From assembly GCA_964016985.1 (NCBI GenBank), contig OZ024828.1, positions 25,421,543 to 25,485,542 of the forward strand: a DNA stretch of 64,000 nt, in the 5' to 3' direction. Position 1 is the stretch's first letter. Each line of letters starts with the position of its first letter. Below, in pieces: positions 46,694-57,939 of this stretch. Under the pieces are notes generated by a model. That model did no database searches, was not told the DNA's origin, and saw nothing but the letters and a program-made list of their open reading frames with translations. Made by a program: the position numbers and the translations under genes. Origin of the DNA: Anodontia alba. Lineage: Eukaryota; Mollusca; Bivalvia; Lucinida; Lucinidae.

Positions 46694-46707
46694 AAACCTT
46701 AGTATTG

Positions 46708-46872
46708 GAAGACTGAGCCTAAACAAACAATGTGGACCCAGATCAGATGCCACAGAATTTGGCTTTGAATCAAAGCCTACACTATTTGCCACTAAGTCTA
46801 CACTATTTTCCACAGGTTGTAAAATGGATCGGTTCAAATATAGGATAAGTAGGCTAAAAAGTTAAGGTATCT
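46708..46872. mobile_element. Family T-like element, left end lost
   Basis: Contains a GTGGACCCAGATCAGATGCC palindrome half and right part GGTATCTGAATACTTAGG, followed by a short ATC microsatellite. Confidence 0.6.
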
Positions 46873-46902
46873 GAATACTTAGGATCATCATCATCATCAT
46901 CT

Positions 46903-47146
46903 GGGCCCAGTTGTTCAAAGCATCGTTAGCTTAACAAGCTCGTTAAGGGTCATTTCGTTAACTGTTTTAGCAGATTCAATATACAATATTCTGATATTTT
47001 TTGCTGAAAAAATGTGAGTAGCTTTTGCACTGCAAAAGCTACTCACATTTTTTCAGCAAAAAATTTCAGCATATTTGCATATCACGCAATGTAAATTTTA
47101 AGGAATCGTTAATTAACGATGTCGTTAGCTTTGAACAACTGGGCCC
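46903..47146. mobile_element. MITE family S, copy 1 (244 bp)
   Basis: Perfect 19-bp ends GGGCCCAGTTGTTCAAAGC and complement. The inner foldback contains GCTGAAAAAATGTGAGTAGC and its complement around TTTTGCACTGCAAAA. A partial copy is at 63487-63660. Confidence 0.88.
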
Positions 47147-47321
47147 TGATTTTTTATTAACATGCAGGTACAGGGGCAACATCCACATCAGTGGGCTCTC
47201 TTCCAGGCAGCTGGCTTGCTGCACGCATGGCAGATCTCACACCAGATCTCCAGGCAGTATTCATTAAAGTTGTTTTGCTGAGCTGACTTAAATGGGTACT
47301 CACAACATACATTTCTGTTAA

Positions 47322-47539
47322 TTAACCCTAGTCATGCTGAATAGATTAAGATGCCACACCCACTTTTAATTTTCATCCAATCAGATTACTTGATCCAGGT
47401 TGTTGATACAAAATCGCATACTTAATGACAAACAGTACAGATTAAGATCAGCCAACTGACTTCTTCAGAAGCCAACTGATCTGGATCTGCACTGTTTGCA
47501 AAGACAGGACCTATCCAGGTTCAGCAGGACAAGGGTTAA
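47322..47539 (+). mobile_element. piggyBac-like MITE, family P, copy 8
   Basis: TTAA at both ends. The inner palindrome carries a small duplication (GCCAACTGACTTCTTCAG). Confidence 0.85.
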
Positions 47540-47597
47540 AAATAAGAAAATAAAAAGTTTTATTTCGATCGCTGTCATCTAAAGCAGTGTGTAGGTG

Positions 47598-47760
47598 TGT
47601 CAGAGGACTTGATTAAGAGGAGTACTTGGTGACAATGCTGGGATAGTTTCATATTTCTTCATAAAGACATGTTGTGTGTTGTAGATACTCATAAGAAGTG
47701 ATTCACTGAGACAATTCTAATGAGTATTATCATCAAATACTCCTGCTAAAAATTAATTCA
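47598..47760. mobile_element. MITE family C copy (diverged)
   Basis: Left end CAGAGGACTTGATTAAGAGG, as in the family C palindrome at 60507-60716. The core GATACTCATAAGAAGTGATT is decayed. Confidence 0.65.
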
Positions 47761-48237
47761 GTCCTCAGTATGTGCCAGACTGAGGGAAGCTACATGTAAG
47801 TTTTACAGCAATGTTTTCTGCAGTTTCTTAAGAGTAGGCACTTTATAGATTTAACTTCTCTTTTTACAAGGGAGGTAACTTTTATGACTTCCTGTATGTT
47901 TACTGGAATGCCAGATTAAATCTGTATTGGTCCTTGGAAACAAACAAGACATAAAATAATGTAACTCAGTCTCGGTTTTATTGTGACTCTTCTTTTGGAA
48001 AAGGAGGGCAGCAAATCCTTTACTTTTAGAGGAGATATCATACCAGAAAAGAGACAGAAAATGTTTTGACAGAGTTGCCTCCCCTGATAGTACAGACAAT
48101 CTTCTTTATACCTAACTCGATACAATGACAAAATTCATTATAATGACAATTTGAGTGTCACATATCTTTCACTTAAGAGGTAACAATTAGCCATAAATTA
48201 TGCAAGAAAGTCATATTTAATAATTCAAAGAAATGTG

Positions 48238-48325
48238 TTTTGGATATTTATAAGAATTGCCTCAGTGAGGCGATTCTAACAGATATCCAAAACATTTTTC
48301 TATGAGGAAATAAGAACAAAACAAG
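48238..48325. mobile_element. Short family B-type palindrome
   Basis: TTTTGGATATTTATAAGAAT and complement around GCCTCAGTGAGGC. It directly abuts the family A copy at 48332. Confidence 0.65.
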
Positions 48326-48331
48326 ACCTTT

Positions 48332-48613
48332 CATTACGAAAACACGCCTATTCAAATATATTCAAAATTTCACCTCCAAAAACTGAAAATTTTCAGATAA
48401 AAACTCTGATTTTTTTTTCACATTTCTGCTCAAAACATAGATTGTGGGTACTCGTTAGAACCGCCTTGGTGAGGCGGTTCTAACGAGTACCCACAATCTA
48501 TGGTTTTGAGCAGAAATAAGAAAAATAATGTATACCCCTGTAAACCCCAGTTTTACTATTGCAATCAGTGGGGTTTAAGGGGGTCAAAATTATATAGGTA
48601 TGTTTTCGTGATG
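48332..48613 (-). mobile_element. Foldback MITE family A, copy 12
   Basis: Full-length and well preserved. The C-rich hairpin loop is changed (CTATTGCAATCAGTGG). Confidence 0.87.
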
Positions 48614-48663
48614 CTTACATATCAATCTGCTCATTTAGTATGCTGTACAGCAGCATATTCATT

Positions 48664-48808
48664 TTAATGGGAACACCTTGGGAACAAATAATGTTGTTGT
48701 AATGGAAACACCTTGGGAACAAATGCTGTTGTTGTAATGGAAACACCTTGGGAACAAATGCTGTTGTTGTAATGGAAACACCTTGGGAACAAAGGCTGTT
48801 GTTGTAAT
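48664..48808. repeat. 35-bp minisatellite, four units
   Basis: AACACCTTGGGAACAAATGC followed by TGTTGTTGTAATGG is repeated four times with few changes. The frame at 48659-49066 (minus) runs through it and is not supported as a gene. Confidence 0.85.
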
Positions 48809-49255
48809 GAGGACTCCTGTATATTTATATTGCATTAACGGGATACCTTTTAGAAATGTACAGCATAGCTCCAGGTAAGAAAGGATGTCTGATGAACAGT
48901 TTTTGAGTTGATTGTTTTCAATCGAGCCATAGTATTCAAACACTAAAATTTTCTTAAAGCAGTTGTCCACACTATTATCATTGACCAATGTAATCAAAGC
49001 ACGCATAAGACGAAATCCAGGTAACGTTTGTTTATGGTGACACTTTTCTTGTGGCTGTGACGTCAAAGTGCTGTTGAGAGAGGGTTATCTGTAAAACCTG
49101 GACTGGGACATTTGGGGCATTGGCAAACAGAATGCTGCATTTGATCAGGTCTGCACTGTTTGCGTAAATTACAGGAAATTTGGAAGTCCCCATTCAGGAA
49201 CATTTTCCCAGCCTACATTCAGAGACAATCGACCCTCTAGTGCTGTCAGTGCTTG

Positions 49256-49402
49256 GATTTACTACTCCATGAAAACATATGTTGTGAGTACTCATTAGAA
49301 GTGCCTCAATGAGGCACTTCTAATGAGTACCCACAACATTTGTTTTCACAAAATAAGAAAAATATTAATACTCTGCAGTTGAAAAAAGTGCCTGGAGCTG
49401 TG
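49256..49402. mobile_element. MITE family B copy
   Basis: Clean palindrome with stem GAAGTGCCTC/GAGGCACTTC. Right tail TTGAAAAAAGTGCC then TGGAGCTGTGG. Confidence 0.8.
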
Positions 49403-49714
49403 GTGCAGAAAAGAATCTGGGAAAATAGCTTATTCTTAAATTTACAATGGCCAAATTTTTCAAAACATCTAAAAGCGATAAAGAAGCAACAAGGAAGTAT
49501 TAATCCTACTCAGGAAAGTGTGTTTAAGTAAACTGACTGGCTATTCACTCCACCCCATGCCAAAACAATCAAAGTTTTAGTCATACCTGATAACTTGTAA
49601 ATCTTTATACAGTCAACAAAATCAACACTAAATTACTTCCTTGTTTTACAGTAGTGAAAAGTAAGTGATAGAAAGTGACATTCAGACTTGCAGTACCTTT
49701 TTCAGGGGACTTTA

Positions 49715-49908
49715 TAGCTACAGATAAGAGGGGTTATCCACATGATATATGTTTCTTATTTCTCGATTAAAATATAATGTTGTGGGTATTCATTAGAAGT
49801 GCTTCAGTGAGACGCTACTAGTGAGTACCCATGATGTATGTTTTTGTCGGGAAATGAGAAAACTGTCAATACTTTTGGGTTGAAAAAGGTGCTTTATCTG
49901 GAGCTGTG
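49715..49908. mobile_element. MITE family B, full length
   Basis: Both ends are visible: TAGCTACAGATAAGAGG and CTTTATCTGGAGCTGTGG. The palindrome is diverged (GAAGTGCTTCAGTGAGACGC). Confidence 0.8.
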
Positions 49909-49964
49909 GACTTAATAATTGTCGTCTGCTTTGTCATCTGCTTGTGATTTTAAAAGTCATTTCT

Positions 49965-50032
49965 GCAAACAGTGTGGATCCAGATCAGACTGCTCCTCTA
50001 GGAGCAGTCTGATCAGGATCCACACTGTTTGC
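49965..50032. repeat. 68-bp palindrome, core-2 type with a different inner stem
   Basis: GCAAACAGTGTGGATCCAGA and complement enclose ACTGCTCCTCTAGGAGCAGT, in place of the TTGGCTTCT/AGAAGCCAA inner stem of family P. Confidence 0.85.
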
Positions 50033-50245
50033 CTGTATGCAAAAAAAGGTTTGAAAAAGTTTGCATGAATATTCAGCAGACAACAAAACAGATGACATTT
50101 TCAGATGCAGGTTTTCTTGGCATTTTAAGGGTTAAAAGTTCTTCAGTGAAGCACTTCTAACAACATGAGAGAAACTCTGTAAATAGTGGGGTTTTTTTTT
50201 TGCATTTTTTTATGATTTGCATGTTTATGTATCAGCAGAAAACGG

Positions 50246-50519
50246 TACAAAAACATGCTTATTTAAATAAACTGAAAATTTTACCACTAAAAATGAAACT
50301 TTTCAGATAAAAAAATTCTGATATTTTTCACATTTCTGCTCAAAATATAGATTGAGGGTACTTGTTAGAACCATCTCGATGAGGCAGTTCTAACGAGTAC
50401 CCACAATCTATGTTTTTGAGCAGAAATAAGAAAATAATGAATACCCCTGTAAACCCCAGTTTTACTATATAAAAGTGGGGTTTAAGGGGGTCAAAATTAC
50501 ATAGGTATGTTTTCATGAG
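50246..50519 (-). mobile_element. Foldback MITE family A, copy 13
   Basis: Ends diverged. The stem is GAACCATCTCGATGAGGCAG (partly unpaired). Confidence 0.83.
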
Positions 50520-50566
50520 GCATATTCAGGTTGATGGGTACACCTGAAGATTTTTTAAAGGGATGA

Positions 50567-50735
50567 TTTTAATTATTCCTCCCTGAAAACATACTTTGAA
50601 GGTATTCATTAGAAGCACCTCATTTTGGAACTTCTAATGAGTACCCACAACATATATTTTTATGGAGAGCTGGAGAAAATTATCCTAGAATTACCAACAC
50701 ATACTCCTCTTGGACAAGTCCTCTGATATTTCGCC
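50567..50735. mobile_element. MITE family C copy
   Basis: Half-intact palindrome (ATTAGAAGCACCTC against GGAACTTCTAATGAG). The right end ACAAGTCCTCTGAT matches family C. Confidence 0.7.
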
Positions 50736-51740
50736 AAAATTTATCAATAACCAATCATTTGTTAATGAGTTAATTATTTACAAAATGGCATGTAATAATA
50801 GGGCTTATATAGAATTTGGAGATATTTTATATTAAGGGGAACGAATGCACTTATAGGAGCAGATCACTCTTTTAAAATTGTTTTTGTTTCCCTTCTCTAA
50901 AGAGATCTCTATAAGATAAGAATTTGCTTCCAGATGGAGCAAATTCTTACCTTTTAGAGTAGACTTCTTTTCAGAAGGGACTTGGTCTGCAGGAAAGCAA
51001 ACAGGAAGTCACAAAAGTTGTATCCCTTTAAAAGAATGTTGGAAATCCTAGCAGGTGTATCCATGCCCCTTAATAAAATAGTTGGGTAAATGATAACTGT
51101 GCTATTCAAAGACAAGCCTCCCTTCTCATTAACTGTATGAATGTACCATAGCCCTTGTTTATTATTAAACTCATTGTAGACTGAATAGACTCCCCCACAC
51201 TATATACTGGAAGAGTCAAATTTCGATTTTAGGGGCGTCTGATTATGAAATTTAGATATTCCTAAAGAAAAATGGCTAAACTATTTGCAAACAGTGGAGA
51301 CCTTGATCAGATCCACATTCTGTGGCATCTGATCTGGGTCTTCACTGTTTGTCATTTACCCTTTTATGGTCTCCAGATCACAATGGGTTAATTGGTAGTT
51401 TCTATGATTCTGTCAGTACTAGGAAACTGAAATCTCAATGCAGAATGCCTATAGTCAGATTTAGAGACATACTTTACACAAATTAAGTGCTGTATTTACA
51501 TTTTGAACAATAAATTATTAGTTTCTATTTTTGTTTCCCTGTAAGGTTATACTAATCAAATATTTCCAAGTAATTGAATACTGTTAGCATCAAACTTACT
51601 TCACATTATTCGAAAGTAACATAATGGCATCCAAAAAGGCTACAGCACTAAAAAATGCCACTTGAAAAAAATGTGATTTTCTGACTTTTGACAAAAAGTA
51701 TGAAGAAATATTCAAAATGTTTATTCTCATGCTTTTGCGA
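50736..51740. other. PAK intron; one core-2-type palindrome
   Basis: Palindrome at 51286-51352 (GCAAACAGTGGAGACC...GGGTCTTCACTGTTTG) with inner stem ATCCACATTC/TGTGGCAT. A weak inverted pair lies at 50880-50965. No exon seen. Confidence 0.6.
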
Positions 51741-52090
51741 TGGGGATATTGTAAATGCCTCCATTGTACGTCCATCAGGATATCTTCCCCTAAACCTCTG
51801 AGTGGAGTTTAACTAAACTTGCTACAAGTCTTCCATGCATGGTAAGCTTGTGTGAGAGCAGCATTATTTTTCTCTGTGCCCCATGTGACCTTTGGGTGGG
51901 TCAAAAGGTCTGTCAGTCTGTCTTTCATGCTATACCTCTTAAACCACTGGGTGGAATTTAACCCTTGCTACATGACTTCCCGGCATGGTAAGATTGTGCA
52001 AGAGCAACATTATTTTTCACTCAGCCCCATGTGACCTTCAGGTGGGATCAAAAGATCACCTGACCTGTAATGAAAGCATTGGAATTTTGC
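51740..52090. repeat. Two ~165-bp tandem units, pearl-like
   Basis: CTCTGAGTGGAGTTTAAC and CCACTGGGTGGAATTTAAC begin units that share CATGGTAAGCTTGTG, GAGCAGCATTATTTTTC and CCCCATGTGACCTT. Microsatellite-like GTCTGTCAGTCTGTCTTTC lies between. Confidence 0.65.
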
Positions 52091-52334
52091 GATTGCGTGC
52101 CATTGACTGTGCAATTTAGCTTTTTGTTGTTTTTTTATATTTTATTTTGTTTTGTTTACTCATGTATTTACCTGATATTCCCTCTTATCTGGAGCTATGC
52201 CTCATGCATTTGAGACTGCAGTAAAACCTTAATGACTTGAACAGTGATGACTCATTTACCTCGGCTAATTCAAACTCCTTTTTGATACCTGGGAAATTTT
52301 TCCAATAGCTCCAGAAAACAAATATTTAAGAATA

Positions 52335-52445
52335 TTTTAGAAAGTTTTCCTATTTTATCATGAAGAGTATGTTGTGTGTACTCATTAGAATTGCCTCACC
52401 AAGCCTCATTGAGGCAACTCTGAGTACACTCTATATACCATTATT
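52335..52445. mobile_element. Decayed family B-type palindrome
   Basis: GTGTACTCATTAGAATTGCC with an imperfect complement, plus an extra internal CCTCACCAAG. Confidence 0.55.
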
Positions 52446-52654
52446 TTATAGCATATCGAAAAGACATCCATATATTATTCCCATTTGTCTCGTAGCCTGG
52501 TGCTATGATTAACCCTCAGTGTCTCAAATTACTCATATCTAGAACAAATATCCATGGTCCTAAAGATGTTTGAGTTTTGAGGTTTGACTGTATTGGTATT
52601 ATTATTGGTAGGCACGGTTGTCTTTCACCAAACTAGCACAGATACATGTATATC

Positions 52655-53560
52655 ATTTTGCCCCGCCACTAAAAGTGGTGAGGGTATTATGTTATACCGT
52701 CCAAAATTTTGAGTGTCCGTCCATCCATCCATCAGCGCTTCCATCATTCATGTCCACTCCATAACTCTGGTACAGTCAAAGATATTTTCGCCAAACTTTA
52801 CACAAATGTAAAGCACCTTGAGATGGCGTGCAGAACATATGAAGCATAACTCTAATTTGCCTACTTTTGGAGTTATTGCTTTTTGAACATTGAACATAGC
52901 TATTTCTACCATGTACTCATGTCTGCTCTGTAAGTTGAAAACCGTTCCAGATATTTTGATGAAACTTCTCACAAATGTAAAGCACCATGAATCAACATGC
53001 AGAACACAAAAACTGTAATTCTGGTTAACCTACTTTTGGAGTTGCAGCCATTTGAACACAGTCGATATTAAAAATACCCATTTCTACTATGTAATCGTGT
53101 CTGCTCTGTAAGTTGAAAACAATTCCAGATATTTTGATGAAACATCACACAAATGTAAAGTATCATGAGACGAGGTGCAGAAGACAAGAACGGTTACTCT
53201 GGTTAACCTACTTTTGGAGGTATGGGCCCTTTGAACTTTGAAAATAGTGATTTCTGTAATGTATTTGTGTCCACTCTGTAACTTGAAAACTGCTTGAGAT
53301 ATTTTCTTGAAACTTTATGCAAATGTATATCACCATGTTACAGTTTTCAAAACTCAAGAACTGTAACTCTGACTTATCAGCTTTTGGAGTTACTCCCCTT
53401 TGAACATTTTCACTAGTGATCCAAGTCATATACATGTGCCCTTTCTATAACTTGAAACAAATTTCAGAGATTTTCTTGAAGCCTTGCAAAAATGTAAAGG
53501 GACATAACATGCAGAACACATTTTATTTTTGACAGAGTTATGGTACTTGCTTGATGTGGG
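52655..53560. mobile_element. Pearl/Helentron-like element, ~165-bp units
   Basis: Head CCCCGCCACTAAAAGTGGTG (hairpin) and GTCCGTCCATCCATCCATC microsatellite. About five units follow, marked by TAAGTTGAAAACCGTTCCAG, TTTTGATGAAACTTC, ACAAATGTAAAGCACC and CCTACTTTTGGAGTT. Confidence 0.8.
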
Positions 53561-53977
53561 GGCCATGGTGCAGTGCTTGCAGTGGTTAAGGACAGGGCAA
53601 AGAAGGGATTAGATTTTGGTAACCTTGATCTCATTTCAAGGTCACTATGTTATAAAGACTAGAAATGAGCATTGCGTGCACTCTGTTTCATGAATAAATA
53701 GATGGACTTTGACAAAAAATACTTCACTGGTATGGGGAAAAGAAGTGATATAATTTTGGTGGCCTTGACCTCATTTTCAAAGTCAAACTGGCACTTTAAA
53801 ATGCATTTTCACAGAAAAAAAATTGTTTGCTTGCTATCTCGAATTTCAAATCTTACTAATCAGTGTCATCCATTTTGAATAATAAGTTGTCTTAAGCCAG
53901 TTTTCTTTACTGGTCATTACTGTGCAGGGGGTATCTAATCAGCATTGCTTATTGACTTTTTTTCATTTCATTTGCAG

Positions 53978-54041
53978 GAAAAATAGCAAGTCCAGGAAAT
54001 GCTCTTCAGAAATATGAAACCAAAAAGAAAGTTGGCTCAGG
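53978..54041 (+). CDS. PAK: p21-activated kinase, exon at the start of the kinase domain
   Basis: Acceptor TTCATTTGCAG; donor GTAAGT. It enters with two bases completing an Arg codon and leaves in phase 2. The peptide RKIASPGNALQKYETKKKVGSG corresponds to the RxIVSxGDPxxKY region and first kinase beta strand of PAKs, ending inside the glycine-rich ATP loop. The first loop residues are GSG rather than the usual GQG. An inverted repeat of about 350 bp starts roughly 100 bp downstream in the intron. Confidence 0.9.
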
Positions 54042-54139
54042 GTAAGTATTATACATGTAACTGTACAGAACAATAATGACAGCAATGACAAAAAAAAAAA
54101 AAAAAAAAAAATAGCAACAGCAGAAACACCTACCTTTTT

Positions 54140-54490
54140 GCTCTGTGAACTTGATGGCTCCATATTCCTCAAAATCCAAGAAAGGTTTAATAAATTGATA
54201 TATGGTATTAATACAATCATAAAATGTGGCACCTGACAGCCTGTTAAACTTCAGTAAGTCTCTCATTCTTGAAAGATTTTTTATCGTATCTCTGAATTAA
54301 TGTTGATAACATTAATTCAGAGATATGATAAAAAAATCATTTCAAGTTTGATCCAGTTTAAAAACAAGAGACTGATTGAAATTTTACAGGCTAGCAGATG
54401 CCACATTTTATGATCGTATTAATACTATATATTAATTTATTAAACCTTGCTTGGATAAAAAATGTTTTTGAGAAATATAGAGCCTTTAAC
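54140..54490. repeat. Large imperfect palindrome in a PAK intron
   Basis: The left arm has TGGCTCCATATTCCTCAAAA, GTTTAATAAATTGATATATG and ATCATAAAATGTGGCACCTG. The right arm has the complements in reverse order (GATGCCACATTTTATGATCG, ATTTATTAAACCTTGCTTGG, AGAAATATAGAGCC). The centre is an ATCTCTGAATTAATGTTGAT hairpin at about 54283-54330. Arms are about 170 bp. Confidence 0.85.
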
Positions 54491-54634
54491 TCTTAAAGTC
54501 ATATTTTGGATTGCATAACACACTAATGACCATAGATAAGAAATTCTTGGTGACTTTGGCCACCCTTACATGTAGGGGCCTGATAAGGGGAAATTAGATT
54601 TGATATCAGCAAAAATTATGATGAAGACAGAGAA

Positions 54635-54832
54635 ACAGATAAGGTGGGTAATTTGGTGATAATTTGATGATTTTTTTTTTTCTGTTTATTCAATAAAAAA
54701 CATATTTGGTTATTCATTAGAATTGCCTCTCCTAGGCAGTTCTAATGAATACCCACAACATGTTTTATAGAGAAATACAGATATTTATGCCTACATGCTA
54801 ATTTATCATCAAATGCCCACTTTATCTGTTTC
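54635..54832. mobile_element. MITE with core-1 palindrome and its own terminal repeats
   Basis: Ends AAACAGATAAGGTGGGTAAT and GCCCACTTTATCTGTTT. The core is TATTCATTAGAATTGCCTC with complement. These outer arms differ from families A, B and C. Confidence 0.75.
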
Positions 54833-55066
54833 TTTGGATCAAATACAGAAAATTAGTAAGATAGTTAGTATTTATTATTTATGTTTTTATTCATTTAAAA
54901 AAAGAGAAGCTTTATAGCATAAAATACACATTCTAAATTGTCTAAGAACTTTCTGACATGCAACAATAAGAAAAATATCAATACTTTGAAAAAACATCGT
55001 ATAGGCTTTTGAAGTAAACTTTCTGATAATTCCATTATATTTTACTTCCATGAATAAATATTATTT

Positions 55067-55341
55067 CATCAGGAAAACATACCTATATAATTTTTACCCC
55101 CTTAAACCCCACTTTTATATAGTAAATCTGGGGTTTACAGGGGTATACATTATTTTTCTTATTTCTGCTCAAAATATAGATTGTGGGTACTCATTAGAAC
55201 CACCTCGGTGAGGCGGTTCTAACGAGTACCCACAATCTATGTTTTGGGCAGAAAGAAAAATATCAGAGTTTTTTATCTGAAAGTTTTCAGTTTTTGGAGA
55301 TGAAATTTTCTATATATTTGCATAGGCATATTTTCGTAATG
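55067..55341 (+). mobile_element. Foldback MITE family A, copy 14
   Basis: Full-length. It is followed by AT-rich DNA with AAAT microsatellite (55425-55450). Confidence 0.87.
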
Positions 55342-55854
55342 GTATTCCATTGTTCTTCTTTCCTAGTGCACTCTCATAATTAGTCTCAAGACAAAATATT
55401 TGCAGATTCAATTTGATTGATAAATAAAATAAAATAAATAAATAAATATATATATTTTATTAAAACTTTCTATTTCATATTTCTATTTCTTTTTATTTGT
55501 ATTTTTCACAATGCAAGAAAAACAACAATTTTGTATTTTGGAAAAAAATCTGTCAAAAATAAAAAAAAAATAAATAAATAGATAAAGTGATACAAGACAA
55601 ATTAACAAATTAAATGCAAAATTTAGAAATTAATTTATTTAGCTCTAATGTAACATATTGAATATTGCTCAATTACATGAATTAACCCTTACAGGCCCCA
55701 CCTAAGGAGACTTAACATCCTTATAATGGCTTCAAAATCACTTAGATAAGATAAGCCTTTAATGTGCACTCTGTTATCAGGACTGTATATTGGGGGTGAT
55801 CATGAAGGGGGTGGGGGTGGGGTTTCCTTGCCAAAGAAAGAAAAAAATGTGTCT

Positions 55855-56065
55855 TTAACACTCTAGGTTTTCAATTTTCAGCAGATTACATATTGAAATG
55901 TTTTTCTTGTTTTTCCAAGAAAACAGGTTTTGCATGAATGTCAAATGCTCTTTCCCGGGGAGACAATTTGCATGAAATGTCAAACCCTGTTTTCTTGGAA
56001 AAATAAGAAAAACATCATCAATTTGTTGTCTACTGAATTAACCAAGTGAGTGGTAAAGGTTAATG
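55855..56065. mobile_element. Foldback element K, copy 2
   Basis: The CCAAGAAAACAGGTTTTGCA arm and its complement enclose CTCTTTCCCGGGGAGAC. Diverged relative of 40315-40428. Confidence 0.7.
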
Positions 56066-56561
56066 AAGGCTGCATACATATTTCTTCAATGCTCTAGAAG
56101 AGACATATTTTATTATATTCCTGCTGCATTTACTTCATACTTTGATTTGGTGCTTCTAATGGGTACCCACAACATAGTTGTATAATTGTTTTCATTTAGA
56201 AATAAGAAATTTGCCTGATTACCCCTCCTATGTTAGTCATGAGCATTTATAACTTTTACTAAAAGTTAATTTTTTTAACTCAAAAGAGTTAACAATTTTG
56301 CTACAGTTTCAAGGCGGGTAATCTACGTGATAGTAATGTGACCTAAATATTGAAAGTGACTATAAAAACTGTATAAATTTCTCGATTTAAAACAGTACGT
56401 CGAAGTTTTTCATTACTTTCTCAGTTTTTACAAGGTAAAGGATATTCTCATATTAGGTAGTAAAATTCAAGTTGTCTATCCGTGGAGAAGTGATCTTGTG
56501 AAATCTTGTCGATTCTGAGAACATTCAGCTACAAATGCTTTTTTATCGCCGGATACATTTA

Positions 56562-56777
56562 CCGTATTTACCATATATATTCGGACAGACAGGCCTGAGC
56601 AAACAGCATAGACCCAGATGAGACGTCGCAGAACGCGGCGTCTCATCTGGGTCTACACTGTTTGCCACTCATCCAGCAATTTTTAGACACAACATCGGGT
56701 AGTGAATTGTACTGGTTCAAATTTTAGTACATATATGGTAAGGAGTTGAGGTGTCCGAATACTTAGGGTAAATACGG
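56562..56777. mobile_element. MITE family T, copy 1, TA target duplication
   Basis: Ends CCGTATTTACC and GGTAAATACGG, subterminal ATTCGGACA/TGTCCGAAT, flanked by TA. The inner palindrome GCAAACAGCATAGACCCAGA encloses GAGACGTCGC/GCGGCGTCTC. The other palindrome arm shows the empty site (ATACATTTACATTTATTT), supporting TA as the duplication. Confidence 0.88.
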
Positions 56778-57104
56778 TACATTTGTTTTGGAAAATTAAC
56801 CATGACAATGAACAATATCATATTTCACCACCTACAATTTAAGCGACATAAAATATGTCTTTAAATTCTTACAATTAATACATTCTGTTAAAATGGAATG
56901 GATATGTCATGGTTCTGAAGTACACTGAATTATTGAAATGATACCTATTACATCCATGACACATGGAGGTACACTTAACACCTTTTCGAAAATCGTCAGG
57001 TACCCTTTACATGCTCTCCAATCTCTTCTAGATTTCAGTGATTGTGCTTCCTTCCTTTTCTAGAAATTGTTGCAGTCATATGAATTCTGTTTTTTATGTT
57101 ATGT

Positions 57105-57370
57105 ATATGACAAGCGAGTGTGACTGCATTTGAGTTTTATGGCCCAGTCAATGCTGTTAAGGCCTTGTGGAGCCGGTCAGTTAACCTAATTAGTCTTTTC
57201 CTTGGCAGGCTTAGACCTCCAAGCGGTTAACCAGTGTCTGTGCACATACTTTTTGCCAGTAACTGAAAACTTTCCCTTCTCGAATCACGGAATGGGTAGA
57301 ATTATTGTAGAAATGATTTCATGATCAGTTTCCACGGAAGTTATGAGGCAGAGTTGGGAGTCCAACTTGC
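57105..57370 (-). mobile_element. Diverged tRNA-derived SINE in the left palindrome arm
   Basis: The SINE body is recognisable (AAGCGGTTAACCAGTGTCTG on the complement of the usual CTGGTTAACCGCTT). It is older than the palindrome because the other arm carries its mirror copy. Confidence 0.7.
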
Positions 57371-57535
57371 ACCCCCTGGATCCACAGTTGACACGCTATG
57401 GACTGCGCTATGGAGCCTGGCCCAAGGTGACTGATGCAGGGCTTCAGGTTATCAGAAGAAACACCCTCACCTTTGGCACGTACCTGGTAAAATTTCTAAC
57501 ATGATCATGCAGGGTTATCGTTGCTGGTGAGTCTC

Positions 57536-57849
57536 ACAGTAGTGCCATAAGAGGCTACTGATTTGTTATCCAACACTATTAACTGCTGGGCCATCGAGCT
57601 CCAAGGCCGAGGAAACAACAGGGCAGCAACACAGAATATGATCATTGTATGAGCAGCATTAGAAAACATACCTTCTGACATGTGCGCCCAATGAAGATTC
57701 AGATCAGCCTGCATATTCTGATCAGAATCTTGAATTGGCGCATTTCGGATAGCAAAGAATGCAGAGTTTTTTCATGCAGACAATGAACACTGAACAGACT
57801 AGGCGGATGCACAGACTAATTTGATGGGCAGACTGATCCAACGTCTCAA
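57536..57849. other. Spacer at the centre of the large palindrome
   Basis: Unpaired centre with half-palindromes of GATCAGCCTGCATATTCTGA type. No gene. Confidence 0.6.
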
Positions 57850-57939
57850 CTTTGCGTGGCCACTGGATGATCATGATAGAAATTTTGCCAGGTACATGCA
57901 GAAGGTCAGCCTGCTTCTTCAGGTACCCTGAAGCCCTAC

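Noticed and set aside
53963..54266. Minus-strand frames of 86-89 codons next to the PAK exon
   Set aside because: They run through the arm of the 350-bp palindrome and an A tract, with no domain signature.
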